Positions 28,206 to 37,552 are shown, numbered from the stretch's first letter. The stretch: 64,000 nt of DNA from Octadecabacter antarcticus 307 (GCF_000155675.2 NC_020911.1:2966501-3030500); one strand, 5' to 3'. The notes: generated by a model not told the origin, from the letters alone. Program-made: numbers and translations.

Positions 28206-28398
28206 GGCTTTGTTGCACAGATCGAGCTGAGGTCAGGCTTCCCCTTACCCCAGACGGATTTACCCTAGAGCCTCAGTCTTGGGTATGCCGAGAGCTGTGA
28301 AGCGGTTTAGGATCGCGGCCCAGATTTGGATCTCCGCAACCTGGCAATCGAAGTCTCTTACCGAGAGGCGCTGAAAAAGAAGTTTCATACAATGCTCC
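28206..28398 (-). mobile_element. IS5-family (IS903-type) element, 3' part, copy 1
   Basis: The tip GGCTTTGTTGCACAGATC and the following 190 bp match, in reverse orientation, the 3' end of the IS903-type transposase and terminal inverted repeat seen at 55142-55260 and 56920-56994. The other end of the same element is at 31345-31609; other transposons now occupy the middle. Confidence 0.75.
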
Positions 28399-28465
28399 TG
28401 ACCTGCCCCCCGAAAGGTCCCTCACTTTAATGTAGAGTTTGCTCAACCTTTGAAGGAGCAAACAA

Positions 28466-28729
28466 ATGCGACAGAGTCGTTTTACCGAAGCCCAGATTAT
28501 CGGGATGATCAAAGAACAGGAAGCTGGGATGCCAACTGCTGACGTGTGCCGCAGGCATGGCCTCAGTCCCGCGTCGTTCTACAAGTTCAAAGCTAAATAC
28601 GGTGGTATGAACGTTTCTGATACTCACCGCCTGAAATCGCTTGAGGATGAGAACGCTAAGCTGAAGCGCCTTTTGGCAGACACCATGTTGGACAATGTTG
28701 TTTTGAAAGATTTGCTGGGAAAGAACTGA
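28466..28729 (+). CDS. IS3-family transposase OrfA
   Basis: The 87-aa helix-turn-helix and leucine-zipper protein (MRQSRFTEAQIIGMIKEQEA, then LKRLLADTMLDNVVLKDLLG) is typical OrfA of the IS407 group. The frame is intact, but its partner orfB is disrupted, so no functional OrfAB can be made from this copy. Confidence 0.85.
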   Translation: MRQSRFTEAQIIGMIKEQEAGMPTADVCRRHGLSPASFYKFKAKYGGMNVSDTHRLKSLEDENAKLKRLLADTMLDNVVLKDLLGKN

Positions 28730-28812
28730 CGACACCGAACGTGCGGCGGGCTGCAGCACGCAAGGCGATGTGGGATCATGATATCTCACAACGCCGAGCG
28801 TGCAGGCTTGTC

Positions 28813-28852
28813 CACTGCCCGGCAGTGTATTGCGCAGCAATGCACGAGAGGG
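28813..28852 (-). repeat. Double-hairpin mini-element, copy D (40 bp)
   Basis: Read in the host gene direction it comprises CACTGCC-C-GGCAGTG (palindrome), ATTGC-GCA-GCAAT (second hairpin) and a terminal GAGAGGG. Removing it rejoins CTTGTC to GGTGTC and restores the transposase reading RLVGVDPKTV. At 40 bp it shifts the frame. Confidence 0.8.
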
Positions 28853-28956
28853 GGTGTCGATCCCAAAACCGTCCGTCGCGATCAGCCGCCGGATAATCCA
28901 GAAGTTCGCGAAGAGATGAAGGCGATTGCCAGCAAGCGGCGTCGGTTCGGCTATCC

Positions 28957-28994
28957 CGTTGCCCGGCAGTAGATACGTAGTATCGATGAGAGGG
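28957..28994 (-). repeat. Double-hairpin mini-element, copy E (38 bp)
   Basis: It reads GTTGCC-C-GGCAGT (palindrome with wobble pairs), then GATAC-GTA-GTATC (perfect second hairpin), then GATGAGAGGG. Removal (boundary ambiguous by one base) restores GYRRI in the transposase. The second stem differs fully in sequence from other copies but still pairs. Confidence 0.75.
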
Positions 28995-29729
28995 GCGGAT
29001 CAGCGTACTTTTGGAACGCAAAGGAATGACCATGAATCACAAGAAGCTGTATCGCCTCTATACTGAAGAAAAGCTTGACGTCAGACGGCGAAGGGGCCGC
29101 AAACGTGCGCGGGGATCGCGCACGCCGATGCCAGTGGCTTTGCGTCCTGGCGAGTGTTGGTCGCGGGACTTTGTGTCCGACACCTTTGGCGCATCGCGCA
29201 AGTTCCGTATGTTGGCCGTGAATGACGATTGCTGTCGTGAGAACCTGTGCCTGATGGCCGACACCAGCATCTCTGGTGCCGAGGGTGGCACGCGACCTGG
29301 ATGCGCTTGTGCGCGTCTATGGAAGCCCCCCTGTATCGTCAGTGATAACGGCACAGAGTTCACCAGTCGCGCGATCCTGAAGTGGGCTGGCGATAACGGC
29401 GTGGATTGGCATTACATTGATCCGGGCAAACCACAGCAGAATGGCTTCATCGAGTCTTTCAACGGCAGCCTTCGAGACGAGATGCTGAACGAGGAAATCT
29501 TCGATACGTTAGACGATGCCCGCCGCAAATTGGCCCTTTGGCGATACGATTACAACAACGTCAGACCGCACTCATCTCTGGGCAACCAAACACCCGCTGA
29601 AGCGCGCCGAGAGCTTGAGCAATTTGAGGGCTCCGCGCACGACGCGCTTGCTCAAACTGACGACTAAGAATATGAAATCCAAAACCGTAAACTCTCGTTA
29701 TGAATGAGGGAGCCTCGGGGGGCAGGTCA

Positions 29730-29923
29730 CATGCCCTCAATCGCTGACCGTTTTCACGTGCTCACCTGCGTCGGGTGGAACTGACGCTTGACTGCGATCT
29801 CCTGAACCATCTTGTCACCACGCAGCGCTTCAAGCGCCACAGCAACCTTAAACTTGTCTGAAAAGTTCCGTCACTTTGTCATTCTCGTATCCATTCATTC
29901 GTGTTGGATACACCTTAGCACGC
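29730..29923 (-). pseudogene. IS3-family orfA relic
   Basis: The minus strand encodes KFKVAVALEALRGDKMVQEI and HPTQVST, then a stop where Trp is expected, then KRSAIEGM: an OrfA of the same type as the gene at 41950, killed by a nonsense change and cut by the IS407-type element. Its terminal repeat (TGAAGTGGTCCGGCGAA) is on the far side of the IS256 insertion, at 31328-31344. Confidence 0.65.
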
Positions 29924-29931
29924 TGTCCGGA

Positions 29932-31319
29932 TGAGTTATTGTCAAATCTGGTGTTTGAGGTTTGTCGGTCATGCGGCGATCTGGTCTGGGTTTGTGGCTT
30001 CAATTCCGTCTTTGAACGTGACGCCTGTGATGACTTTGGCGAGGTAATCAAAGCCGCGTAATTTTCTCCAGCTTTGTTCGGCGCATTGCCCCAGTTTGAA
30101 CATCATGTGCAACATGCCGTCGCGGGTGAGGCAGCCCTTTGAACGCTTGGTACGATGCCTGATTGTGGCGAACGCAGACTCAATCGGATTGCTGGTGCGT
30201 ATGCTTTGCCAATGCTGGGCTGGAAAGTCGAAGAATGCCATGAGCTCCTCACGGTCCTTTTGTAGGCACAGGGTGGCCTTGGGATACTTTGCCTCATAGG
30301 TTTTGACGAACAAATCAAAAGCCTTGATCGCATCATCTTTGGTTTCAGCCTGCCAGATATCGTGTATCGCGACTTTTGCCTTTGGTTGAGACAGCTTTGG
30401 CAGACAATTGAGCACGTTCATCGCTTTGTGCTGCCAGCGGCGTTGTTGACGCGCTGCGGGATATACTTCATCCATTGCAGCCCAGAACCCCATAGCACCA
30501 TCCCCGATAGCCAGCTTTGGCGCGTTCATGCCTCGCTCTTTGAGGTTGAGAAGAACCTCACGCCAGCTTTGAGTGGACTTGCGCACCCCGTCCTCAATGG
30601 CCAAGAACCGCTTCTTGCCACGTGCTTTCACGCCAACAATCACAAGGGCGCAGAGCTTGTCGTCGGTTCCGCGCAAGCCGCTGTGGACGCCGTCAGCCCA
30701 GATATAGACGATTGGCTCGTCGTCCAATGCAGTCTTTCGCCAGCCATCATACTCGGTAGCCCAACCCCGCTTGAGGCGTGACACCGTGTTAGCGGATAAT
30801 CCCGCCGCATCAGGGCCGAGCAGGACCTTGAGGGCCGCGCCCATCTCACCGCTGGAAACACCTTTAAGGTAAAGCCAGGGCAAGGCTGCTTCCAGCGACT
30901 TGGTTCTACGCACATAGAGCGGCACCAGGGCGGAGCGAAAGGTCACGGGCGTGCCGTCTTTTGAGCGGACCTTGGGTATCCGCACGCTCACAGGCCCGAT
31001 ACCTGTTTGAAAAGGGCGGGCTGGATGATGCCCGTTGCGCACGACAGCCGCGTGGCCCGACTGGGTCCGCACTTCGGAGAACTGCACCATGTAGCATGCC
31101 AGTTCGGCCTCTACGGCTGATGCTATCAATTCCTGCGCTCCAGACTTCAGCAATTCCGTTAACGCGTCAGTCATCCCGTCTCGACGCGCAAAATCAACAA
31201 TGTTAGTCGTTTCCACGGTGGTGTATCTCCTTCGATTGGGCTGCTGTCTCGCAACAACAATTCAACCAGATACGCCGCCAACCTTCAAACCGCCCAAACA
31301 CCAGATTCAGTCATAACTC
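29932..31319 (-). mobile_element. IS256-family element, copy 1, complete
   Basis: The 1388-bp element is bounded by inverted repeats (TGAGTTATTGTCAAATCTGG at the left; GAGTTATGACTGAATCTGG on the reverse strand at the right). It is flanked by the 8-bp target duplication TGTCCGGA at 29924-29931 and 31320-31327. The target was the IS3 relic's terminal repeat. Confidence 0.92.
29969..31216 (-). CDS. IS256-family transposase
   Basis: The 415-aa Mutator-type transposase has DDE-region motifs: YIWADGVHSGLRG with the first Asp, LAIGDGAMGFWAAM with the second, and the C-terminal SNPIESAFATIRHRTKRSKG with the Glu. The frame and element ends are intact, so it may be active. The copy at 49364 is a close homologue over the full length. 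Confidence 0.93.
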   Translation of the reverse strand: METTNIVDFARRDGMTDALTELLKSGAQELIASAVEAELACYMVQFSEVRTQSGHAAVVRNGHHPARPFQTGIGPVSVRIPKVRSKDGTPVTFRSALVPLYVRRTKSLEAALPWLYLKGVSSGEMGAALKVLLGPDAAGLSANTVSRLKRGWATEYDGWRKTALDDEPIVYIWADGVHSGLRGTDDKLCALVIVGVKARGKKRFLAIEDGVRKSTQSWREVLLNLKERGMNAPKLAIGDGAMGFWAAMDEVYPAARQQRRWQHKAMNVLNCLPKLSQPKAKVAIHDIWQAETKDDAIKAFDLFVKTYEAKYPKATLCLQKDREELMAFFDFPAQHWQSIRTSNPIESAFATIRHRTKRSKGCLTRDGMLHMMFKLGQCAEQSWRKLRGFDYLAKVITGVTFKDGIEATNPDQIAA

Positions 31320-31344
31320 TGTCCGGATTCGCCGGACCACTTCA

Positions 31345-31609
31345 CCATTAAGACTTTAGAGGTTAGACAAGCTTGAATGGCAGCATCGCTGTAGGTTTAC
31401 TGACGTCCCCTTCGACCAGACGCCTCAGCTTCCCAAACCATCTGCGAATCAAACCAGATTAATAACGATCCTCGTTTTTTGAGTAAAAAATTGTAATCAG
31501 CCCAATTCTGGGTCTTGTACTTCGTCGGTGTCCAGCTGCTCATATCGGCTTGCTACTACACTGGATGCATACAGTTAATCCTACAGAGCACGGTTTGTGC
31601 GACAAAGCC
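31345..31609 (-). mobile_element. IS5-family (IS903-type) element, 5' part, copy 1
   Basis: This is the reverse complement of 54204-54466: the same terminal repeat (GGCTTTGT, then GCACAAA) and leader. It is the other end of the element whose 3' part is at 28206-28398; most of the transposase gene is lost. Confidence 0.7.
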
Positions 31610-31645
31610 GGATAACAAGCTCCACAATCTGGGACAGTTATTTAT

Positions 31646-32992
31646 CTACATTGTTGCCTGGAGTTGATAGTTTCTGCGTCGTTGACACGATGATGGAATT
31701 TTATCCAGTTTCCGATACTTTGCAATGGTTCGGCGGGCGATACTTAGGCCCTCAGAGTTTAACTTTTGCATTATAAACTCATCACTTAGCGGTTTTATCG
31801 GAACCTCTTGGCCTATTAAGGTGCGGACCTTCTCTCGTACCATCCGGGCTGAGGCGCCTTCATCGCTGCCATTAAGCTCAATAGCGTTACTGAAAAATGT
31901 CTTGAGGGGGAGTGTCCCCTGCGGTGTTTGTATCATAAGCGCAGAGGTCACCCGGCTGATTGTACTTTCGTGCAAACCAACGGCTTCTGCTATGGTCTTA
32001 AGCTTCAGTGGACGCATGTGTTTAATTCCGTGTTCTAGAAATGGTAGCTGAATACGGACGATCTCCGCTGCTACCTTTATGCTGGTTTCATTCCGTTGCG
32101 CAATTGCACGCTTTAACCATCGGGCATTACCAAGGTTTTCTCGGACATAGATTTGATCGATTTCTAGTTTAAGAAATTTTCGAACGCGCTGACCTGCAGC
32201 TTCATCTACCTTTATAATGGGTAACGTGGAACCGTTTAGCTTCACAAACCATTCTCCGTTCGGTCCCTTTGCGGTCAGAAGATCAGGTGCACGAATAGGT
32301 GCTTGGTCCCCCTCAGAAAGAGCAAGCCCAGGTTTTGGGTTTAGTCCACGCAAACGGCGCAGAAAGTACCGTAATTCATCTGCTGAACACCCAACTTTTC
32401 GCCGCATTTCGTTGAGTAAACCGCGCTCCAAAAGTGCAAGGTTTGCAATGATGATGCCCATAGAGGTGTGGTCCAAGTCAGTGGTCGGTATTTGCAAAGA
32501 GAGACATTCAGACAGGTCTCTTGCAAAAAGGCCTGTCGGCTCCGCCCGTTGCAGTTTACTCAACACTGCTGCGACGTATTTTTCTTCCACGTTAAGGTTT
32601 TGTGCGAGTAACGAGAGGGGAGTGGTCAACCAGCCGGTGGGATCTAAGTGACTTGCGAGCGCGTAGCCGATGGCGCGTTCGGCTTGGTCTTTCAGAGTAT
32701 CATCGACCTGTGCGAATAGTCTAGCGCCAAAACTCTCGCCAGCCTTATCTGGGAGGAGACTGATGGGGTCGAATTCGGAGTTTTTTTGCGCTACATTCGC
32801 ACCTTGTGATGCAGGCATGCGGACTTCAGGCAAATCAATCTCAAGGAAGGGGTTTTCCTCAGCAATGCTCTCAGCATAGCTAGATAGTTCAATATTGTTA
32901 AGAAGAAGAAGCTTTATAGCTTGTTGCAATTGTGGCGTGAAAACAAGAGACTGATTTTGAGAAATATTTGTACTTATTGAGATATTTAACAT
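31646..32992 (-). CDS. rpoN: RNA polymerase sigma-54 factor
   Basis: Sigma-54 directs transcription from -24/-12 promoters with enhancer-binding ATPases. The 448-aa protein has region I (SLVFTPQLQQAIKLLLLNNI), an acidic region II, the core-binding domain, an HTH (LKTIAEAVGLHESTISRVTS) and the RpoN box ARRTIAKYRK near residue 419. Region I is slightly shorter than in enteric RpoN. Given the four sigma-54 sites in the flagellar region, this is probably the flagellar sigma-54 (RpoN2-like), now separated from fliD by nested IS elements. The 190 bp upstream are very AT-rich. Confidence 0.93.
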   Translation of the reverse strand: MLNISISTNISQNQSLVFTPQLQQAIKLLLLNNIELSSYAESIAEENPFLEIDLPEVRMPASQGANVAQKNSEFDPISLLPDKAGESFGARLFAQVDDTLKDQAERAIGYALASHLDPTGWLTTPLSLLAQNLNVEEKYVAAVLSKLQRAEPTGLFARDLSECLSLQIPTTDLDHTSMGIIIANLALLERGLLNEMRRKVGCSADELRYFLRRLRGLNPKPGLALSEGDQAPIRAPDLLTAKGPNGEWFVKLNGSTLPIIKVDEAAGQRVRKFLKLEIDQIYVRENLGNARWLKRAIAQRNETSIKVAAEIVRIQLPFLEHGIKHMRPLKLKTIAEAVGLHESTISRVTSALMIQTPQGTLPLKTFFSNAIELNGSDEGASARMVREKVRTLIGQEVPIKPLSDEFIMQKLNSEGLSIARRTIAKYRKLDKIPSSCQRRRNYQLQATM

Positions 32993-33182
32993 AATATTAA
33001 CTTCTTTTCAAAAAATAAATACATTCCTGCTAACCTGCGAATAATTTGCTTACATATTTTGTAAACTTCATCTCATAAAACATATTAAGCCTCATTTGAT
33101 TTTAATGTTATCAACTCAATTACATTATTTAAATAATGAATATGATTAATTAATTTAATTAATTTTTTCTAAGTTTAACCCG
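32993..33182. other. AT-rich gap upstream of rpoN
   Basis: Strongly AT-rich non-coding DNA between rpoN and the IS1380-type element. It must hold the rpoN promoter unless the IS supplies it. No -24/-12 site was seen. Confidence 0.5.
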
Positions 33183-34845
33183 CATTCCCCAAGTAACTTG
33201 ACGTTTTCACCCCTCTTACGGTCAGTAATATGTTATATTTCAGCATGTTAATTGGGCTTGAGGTTGCGGATTATGGATCACCCAGAGGGTGCACGCGAAA
33301 CAGGTTATGGGCGGCTTGGTTTTGACCGCCGGGTGCGGCTGGAATTTCGTGGCACGCAGCTCAGTTCGGACGGCGGTCTCCTGGTGATGCGCGAGTTGGA
33401 TGACGCCCTCGGGCTGTCTAACCTTGCGTCGGGGGCTCTCAATGACACCCGTCGCGGCAAGAACAGGGTTCACCGGCTCGACGGGCTGTTCCGGCAATCG
33501 GTCTATGGGCGGCTGGCGGGCTACGAAGACGTCAACGATGCTGACCGTCTCGCCTTTGATCCCGTCATGCGCCAGGTTGTCGGTGGCCGTGCCGTCGATG
33601 CGCAGGCGGCCTCGGCATCGCAGATGGGGCGGTTCGAGACTGAGACGCTGGCCCTGCCCGAGAACCGGGCGGCGCTGGCCGATCTGAACGGCACGTGGAT
33701 TGACCGCTTTCATGATCGCAACGGGCTGAAGTACATCACGCTTGACATGGACAGCTCGGTCAGCCCGACCCATGGCGATCAGGAAGGCACAGCCTGGAAC
33801 GGGCATTTTGACTGCACCTGCTACCACCCAAACTTCTTGTTCAACCAGTTCGGCATGCTGGAGCGCTGCGCCCTGCGCAACGGCAATGTCCACAGCGCCG
33901 ACGGCTGGCGGGATGTCCTCGATCCCGTCATCGCCCGTTATGCTGGCCGCAAACTTGGTGGCCGCTTCTTCCGCGCCGACGCCGCCTATGCGATGCCCGC
34001 GATCTACGAGCGGCTGGAGGAAGCGGGCTATTTCTACGCCATCCGACTGCCCACCAATGCAGTGCTCAAGGAGAAGATCGCGCATCCACTGACCCGGCCT
34101 GTGGGGCGTCCGTCGCTGACCAAGGTCAAGCGCATCTACGAGGACATCGAGTATCAGGCGCAAAGCTGGGATAAGCCACGCCGGGTGATCGCCAAGATCG
34201 AATGGCATCCGGGCGAGCTGTTCCCAAAAGTCGGCTTCATCGTCACCAATATGCCGATGGACCCGGACTGGGTGGTGCGCTTCTACAACCAGCGTGGCAC
34301 CGCCGAACAGCACATCAAGGAAGGCAAATACGCCTTCCGCTGGACGCGGCTGTCATGCAAGCGGTTTCGTGACAATGAGGTCCGGCTGCAACTGCACGCG
34401 TTGGCCTACAACCTGGCAACGTTCCTGCGCTGCATCGAGCTCCCAGCGGCCATGGCCAACTGGTCGCTGACATCCCTCCAGCTCAAGCTGATCAAGATGG
34501 GGGCCCGCGTCGTGCGTCACGCCCGCGCCATCACCTTCCAGCTTGCCGAGGTGGCGGTCACAGGCCCCATGGTCAGGGCCATCTTCACTGTGATCCACCA
34601 CCTTCGAGCACCTCCGTCATGTGCGTGACAGCGATCCTGACAGAAACTGAACGAAAGCGGCAGGACAGTTCTGTCCACCGCGCTGAAGAACGGCGATGCT
34701 GGGCCAGAATGATGCGAGTTTGCGGCCCCACCTGCCCGCATTCGAGCGTTCTGGCGCACGCAAACGCCGCTCAGGGCCCAAAACGCTTGATTGGCAAGCG
34801 AATTTAGGTGATATTGGTGTCAAATGGCATGCCACTTGGGGAATG
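33183..34845 (+). mobile_element. IS1380-family element, apparently complete
   Basis: The ends carry inverted repeats CATTCCCCAAGT (33183) and ACTTGGGGAATG (ending 34845), enclosing one GC-rich transposase gene; total 1663 bp is typical of IS1380. No convincing 4-bp target duplication was found. Confidence 0.8.
33273..34628 (+). CDS. IS1380-family transposase
   Basis: The 451-aa DDE transposase has family motifs: FRGTQLSSDGGLLVMRELDD, YITLDMDSSVSPTHGDQEGT with the first Asp, GGRFFRADAAYAMP with the second, and FYNQRGTAEQHIKEGKYAFR with the Glu. The start at 33273 (MDHPEGARET) is preferred over a TTG at 33252. Its GC content is clearly higher than surrounding DNA, which suggests recent arrival. 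Confidence 0.9.
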   Translation: MDHPEGARETGYGRLGFDRRVRLEFRGTQLSSDGGLLVMRELDDALGLSNLASGALNDTRRGKNRVHRLDGLFRQSVYGRLAGYEDVNDADRLAFDPVMRQVVGGRAVDAQAASASQMGRFETETLALPENRAALADLNGTWIDRFHDRNGLKYITLDMDSSVSPTHGDQEGTAWNGHFDCTCYHPNFLFNQFGMLERCALRNGNVHSADGWRDVLDPVIARYAGRKLGGRFFRADAAYAMPAIYERLEEAGYFYAIRLPTNAVLKEKIAHPLTRPVGRPSLTKVKRIYEDIEYQAQSWDKPRRVIAKIEWHPGELFPKVGFIVTNMPMDPDWVVRFYNQRGTAEQHIKEGKYAFRWTRLSCKRFRDNEVRLQLHALAYNLATFLRCIELPAAMANWSLTSLQLKLIKMGARVVRHARAITFQLAEVAVTGPMVRAIFTVIHHLRAPPSCA

Positions 34846-34963
34846 TCGGAGTGTAGCTTTTTTCGGGGCGGCAATGCAAAATCTTAGCTGCACGCTGGCT
34901 TATTATAAAAAATTACAACTTAATTACTTGAATTTAGATTAAAATTTAAGCTAAAGTAAGGCG

Positions 34964-35476
34964 ATGGAAACATCCAATGCCTTGCCGCAATTATATCGCC
35001 TTATTTATGTAAGTCACACCCAAGAGGATACAACAGTAAATGACATCGCTTCCATTCTTGAAATATCGAGGTATAACAATGATCGTGACAACATAACTGG
35101 ACTTCTTATTTACGATAAACAGTTATTTTTTCAGGCACTTGAGGGAGACCGCGACGCGGTAGAGGGTTGTTATGCTCGCATTTGTAGAGACGCTCGACAC
35201 GGCTCGCCGTATATCGCGTGGCAAGGTGACGTAAAGAAACGCTCATTCACGTCATGGGACATGGGCTACCGTACGCCATCTGATCTTGATAAAGATGACG
35301 AACAGTCCGTTCTTGCTCTGACTGATTTGGTAGCGAAGGATGTAAAAACTGAGGGAAGTGATTTACTCATTTCCGTGCTTATCCGTGTCTTATTTGATGG
35401 TCCCAAAGAGAGGGATTTAGGTGACGCCAACGCGCTAAATCCGAATAATTCGATCAATCGTCAGCGCCCGCAATAG
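34964..35476 (+). CDS. BLUF-domain blue-light photoreceptor
   Basis: BLUF domains bind FAD and sense blue light through a Tyr-Gln switch. Residues 10-102 form the domain, with Tyr15 in LIYVS, Asn39 in YNND, ITGLLIYDKQLFFQALEG containing Gln57, and Trp98/Met100 in SWDMGYR. The remaining 70 residues form a short tail without an output domain, so it must signal through a partner. It stands alone between IS elements; a LuxR-type regulator lies about 5 kb away. AAGGCG precedes the ATG. Confidence 0.9.
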   Translation: METSNALPQLYRLIYVSHTQEDTTVNDIASILEISRYNNDRDNITGLLIYDKQLFFQALEGDRDAVEGCYARICRDARHGSPYIAWQGDVKKRSFTSWDMGYRTPSDLDKDDEQSVLALTDLVAKDVKTEGSDLLISVLIRVLFDGPKERDLGDANALNPNNSINRQRPQ

Positions 35477-35633
35477 GTAAGGTTAAAACGTTATTGGCCC
35501 TTTATTTTGTCTACTCACCAACGTAGAATTTAACACTTGGCCGGAGCTGACCCATTACAGTTTATTTTTTATATGTAACATCCCGTGAAGCAGTATGGTC
35601 TTGTCCCGCTTGCGTTCCGGTCTCTCAACTCAT

Positions 35634-35822
35634 TTATGCGGCCTTTCGTTCGAATACCAAGGGGCTTTTGCCGCCCAGCGATGAATGCCGCCGCCTTGGA
35701 TTATAGAACCCGTTGATATATTGGAATATCGCGCCTTCTGCCTGACGACGTGTGTCCCATCGGTTACGCCAGATCAGCTCAGCCTTGATGGATTTGAAGA
35801 ATGTCTCAACCATGGAGTTGAA
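35634..35822 (-). pseudogene. IS3-family transposase OrfB, C-terminal fragment
   Basis: The minus strand encodes NSMVETFFKSIKAELIWRNR, then QYINGFYNPRRRHSSLGGKS, the end of an IS3-type OrfB. The rest was cut off by insertion of the IS110-type element to its right. Confidence 0.8.
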
Positions 35823-35835
35823 GCTCCTATATTCG

Positions 35836-36888
35836 TCAAGCAGCAATTTTGATGGTTTGTGGCACGCAGAGTTGGCTGTAAAACTCCCGGACGATGTAAC
35901 GCTTCAGGCATCGAATGATTTCGCTTTTGCTTTTGCCATCTTTCGCACGTTTTTTGACATAAGCAAGCGTCGGTTCGTGGCTGCGCATCCTGACGATGGC
36001 GACACGGTAGAGCGCAGCGTTGGCTTGTCTGTTTCCTCCTCTGTTGAGACGGAAACGGTGCGTTTTCCCACTTGATGCAGGGATGGGACAAACGCCACAG
36101 AGTTTGGCAAATGCAGCCTCAGATCGGATGCGCGTGGGATCATCGCCAACGAGGATTAGCATCTCTGCGACTGTCATTGTCGCAATTCCGTGGGATTGCA
36201 TCAGGTCCGGAGCGCGTTTGATGACAAGTCGCTCCAGTTCTTTATCGTGACCCAGAATCTCTTCATGTAGCAATAGCCACCGTCGTGCCAAAGCTCGCAT
36301 GGCTGCTTTGGCAGAAGCTAATGTATTAAGTATATCACCGGGTCTGAAGGCCGCGATATGCCGGATCAATCCGATCTTACCTTTGATCTGATCCAGTACT
36401 TCACGCAGATCAGCTGGTGCATTGATGATCAGTGTTTTCAGGGTCACCATCGCCTGTGAACGTGATTTAACAGCCGTGTCACGGGCTATCTTCAGATGCC
36501 TGATCATCTCCGACGATCCCGTTTGGGTTTTAGGGCGGGAATTTGCCTGTCCAGATAAAACTGACCGAGCGGCACCTTCTGCGTCGAGGCTGTCGGTCTT
36601 GCCTTGAGTATAGCGCAGCTGGCGATTGGGTCTCGTAACCTCAACAACATGGTGCCCTTGTGCAAGCAAGCAGCGCGATAGACCGGCACCGTAAGAGCCC
36701 GTCCCTTCGATTCCAAAAGCTTGGACATGACCCAGGCCACAAGACCAGCGTTCCAGTTCCAGATATCCCTTTGAGTTCGCAGGGATGGAAAGTGCTGCTA
36801 GGCGGGTGCCTTGCGTATCAATCGCGACAGCAACATGTGTTGCCTTATGCGTACCGATGCCGATGATAATTGGATGTCTGATCTTCAT
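35836..36888 (-). CDS. IS110-family transposase with altered first catalytic residue
   Basis: The 350-aa protein has the IS110 DEDD N-terminal domain (KTDSLDAEGAARSVLSGQ) and the C-terminal serine region (PIPASSGKTHRFRLNRGGNR). The first DEDD motif, normally GID followed by HK, reads GIGTHK, so the first catalytic Asp appears replaced by Gly and the enzyme is probably inactive. The C-terminus runs into an IS3 relic. It resembles the truncated gene at 37192. Confidence 0.85.
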   Translation of the reverse strand: MKIRHPIIIGIGTHKATHVAVAIDTQGTRLAALSIPANSKGYLELERWSCGLGHVQAFGIEGTGSYGAGLSRCLLAQGHHVVEVTRPNRQLRYTQGKTDSLDAEGAARSVLSGQANSRPKTQTGSSEMIRHLKIARDTAVKSRSQAMVTLKTLIINAPADLREVLDQIKGKIGLIRHIAAFRPGDILNTLASAKAAMRALARRWLLLHEEILGHDKELERLVIKRAPDLMQSHGIATMTVAEMLILVGDDPTRIRSEAAFAKLCGVCPIPASSGKTHRFRLNRGGNRQANAALYRVAIVRMRSHEPTLAYVKKRAKDGKSKSEIIRCLKRYIVREFYSQLCVPQTIKIAA

Positions 36889-37100
36889 GTTGTCCCCTTA
36901 GGTTGAGAATGCCCAGGCAACATTCTGAGAGGACAGGACTGTGATGGGGCGTCCCCGTCATGCTCCTATGAGGTCACATCTCACCCGTCGCCGGGGCGAC
37001 TTGACAGTCGACACGTCAATACAATGACACGCAGTCAATCATAACATGGGTCAGGCCATCAAGCCGCAATACCATACTCACAATCATAACAATTGCCCTT
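36889..37100 (-). ncRNA. IS110-type 5' non-coding region, possible bridge RNA locus
   Basis: About 200 bp upstream of the IS110-type transposase carry no gene. IS110-family elements are known to encode a structured bridge RNA from such a non-coding end. Position only; no structure was derived. Confidence 0.3.
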
Positions 37101-37191
37101 GCCGCTCATCGACACCTTAAAGCTGTGTTGTTTCAGGCGCTTTCGGTACTCGTTTGAACAATATTGCGACCCACGGACGCCCTTCTAAGTG

Positions 37192-37496
37192 TCAAGCAGC
37201 GATTTGAGTTTGATTTATCTGTTTGTGTCGACGCGCAATGATGTCGAAGGCCTCGCGTGCGATGTACCTTTTGAGGCAGCGGATCGCTTCAAGTTTTGAG
37301 TGGCCTTGGGCTACTCGACGTGCAAAGTATTCTTGGGTCTTTGGATCAAGCCGCAACCGTCCGATTGCAATGATATGTAGCGCGCTGTTCGCTGCACGGT
37401 CCCCACCTCGATTCAGGCGATGTCGTATGGTTTTGCCTGATGACGCCGGAACAGGGCTGTTGGAACAGAAGTTCCACAGCCAGACACCTAATACGG
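37192..37496 (-). pseudogene. IS110-family transposase, C-terminal fragment
   Basis: The minus strand encodes SPVPASSGKTIRHRLNRGGD, then LEAIRCLKRYIAREAFDII, the C-terminal domain of an IS110 transposase. It is cut at 37497 by an IS3-type element. Confidence 0.85.
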
Positions 37497-37552
37497 TGAG
37501 CCTCCCCCTTTGAAGTGGTCCGCCCCTATAGTTAGGAAACGGAGGACCACAA

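Larger units (their letters stand above)
28726..29667 (+). pseudogene. IS3-family transposase OrfB, disrupted
   Basis: The rve integrase domain is recognisable ([55 protein letters not shown]), so the DDE residues are present. Two mini-elements (28813-28852 and 28957-28994) shift the frame in the N-terminal half. A compensating pair of single-base changes garbles about 20 codons near 29280-29330. Without these the expected reading would be continuous. Confidence 0.85.
28399..29729 (+). mobile_element. IS3-family (IS407-type) element with mini-element insertions
   Basis: Terminal inverted repeats read TGACCTGCCCCCCGA at 28399 and its complement ending at 29729. It holds orfA (28466-28729) and a broken orfB. 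It is inserted in an IS903-type element. No clear 4-bp target duplication is visible. Confidence 0.85.
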
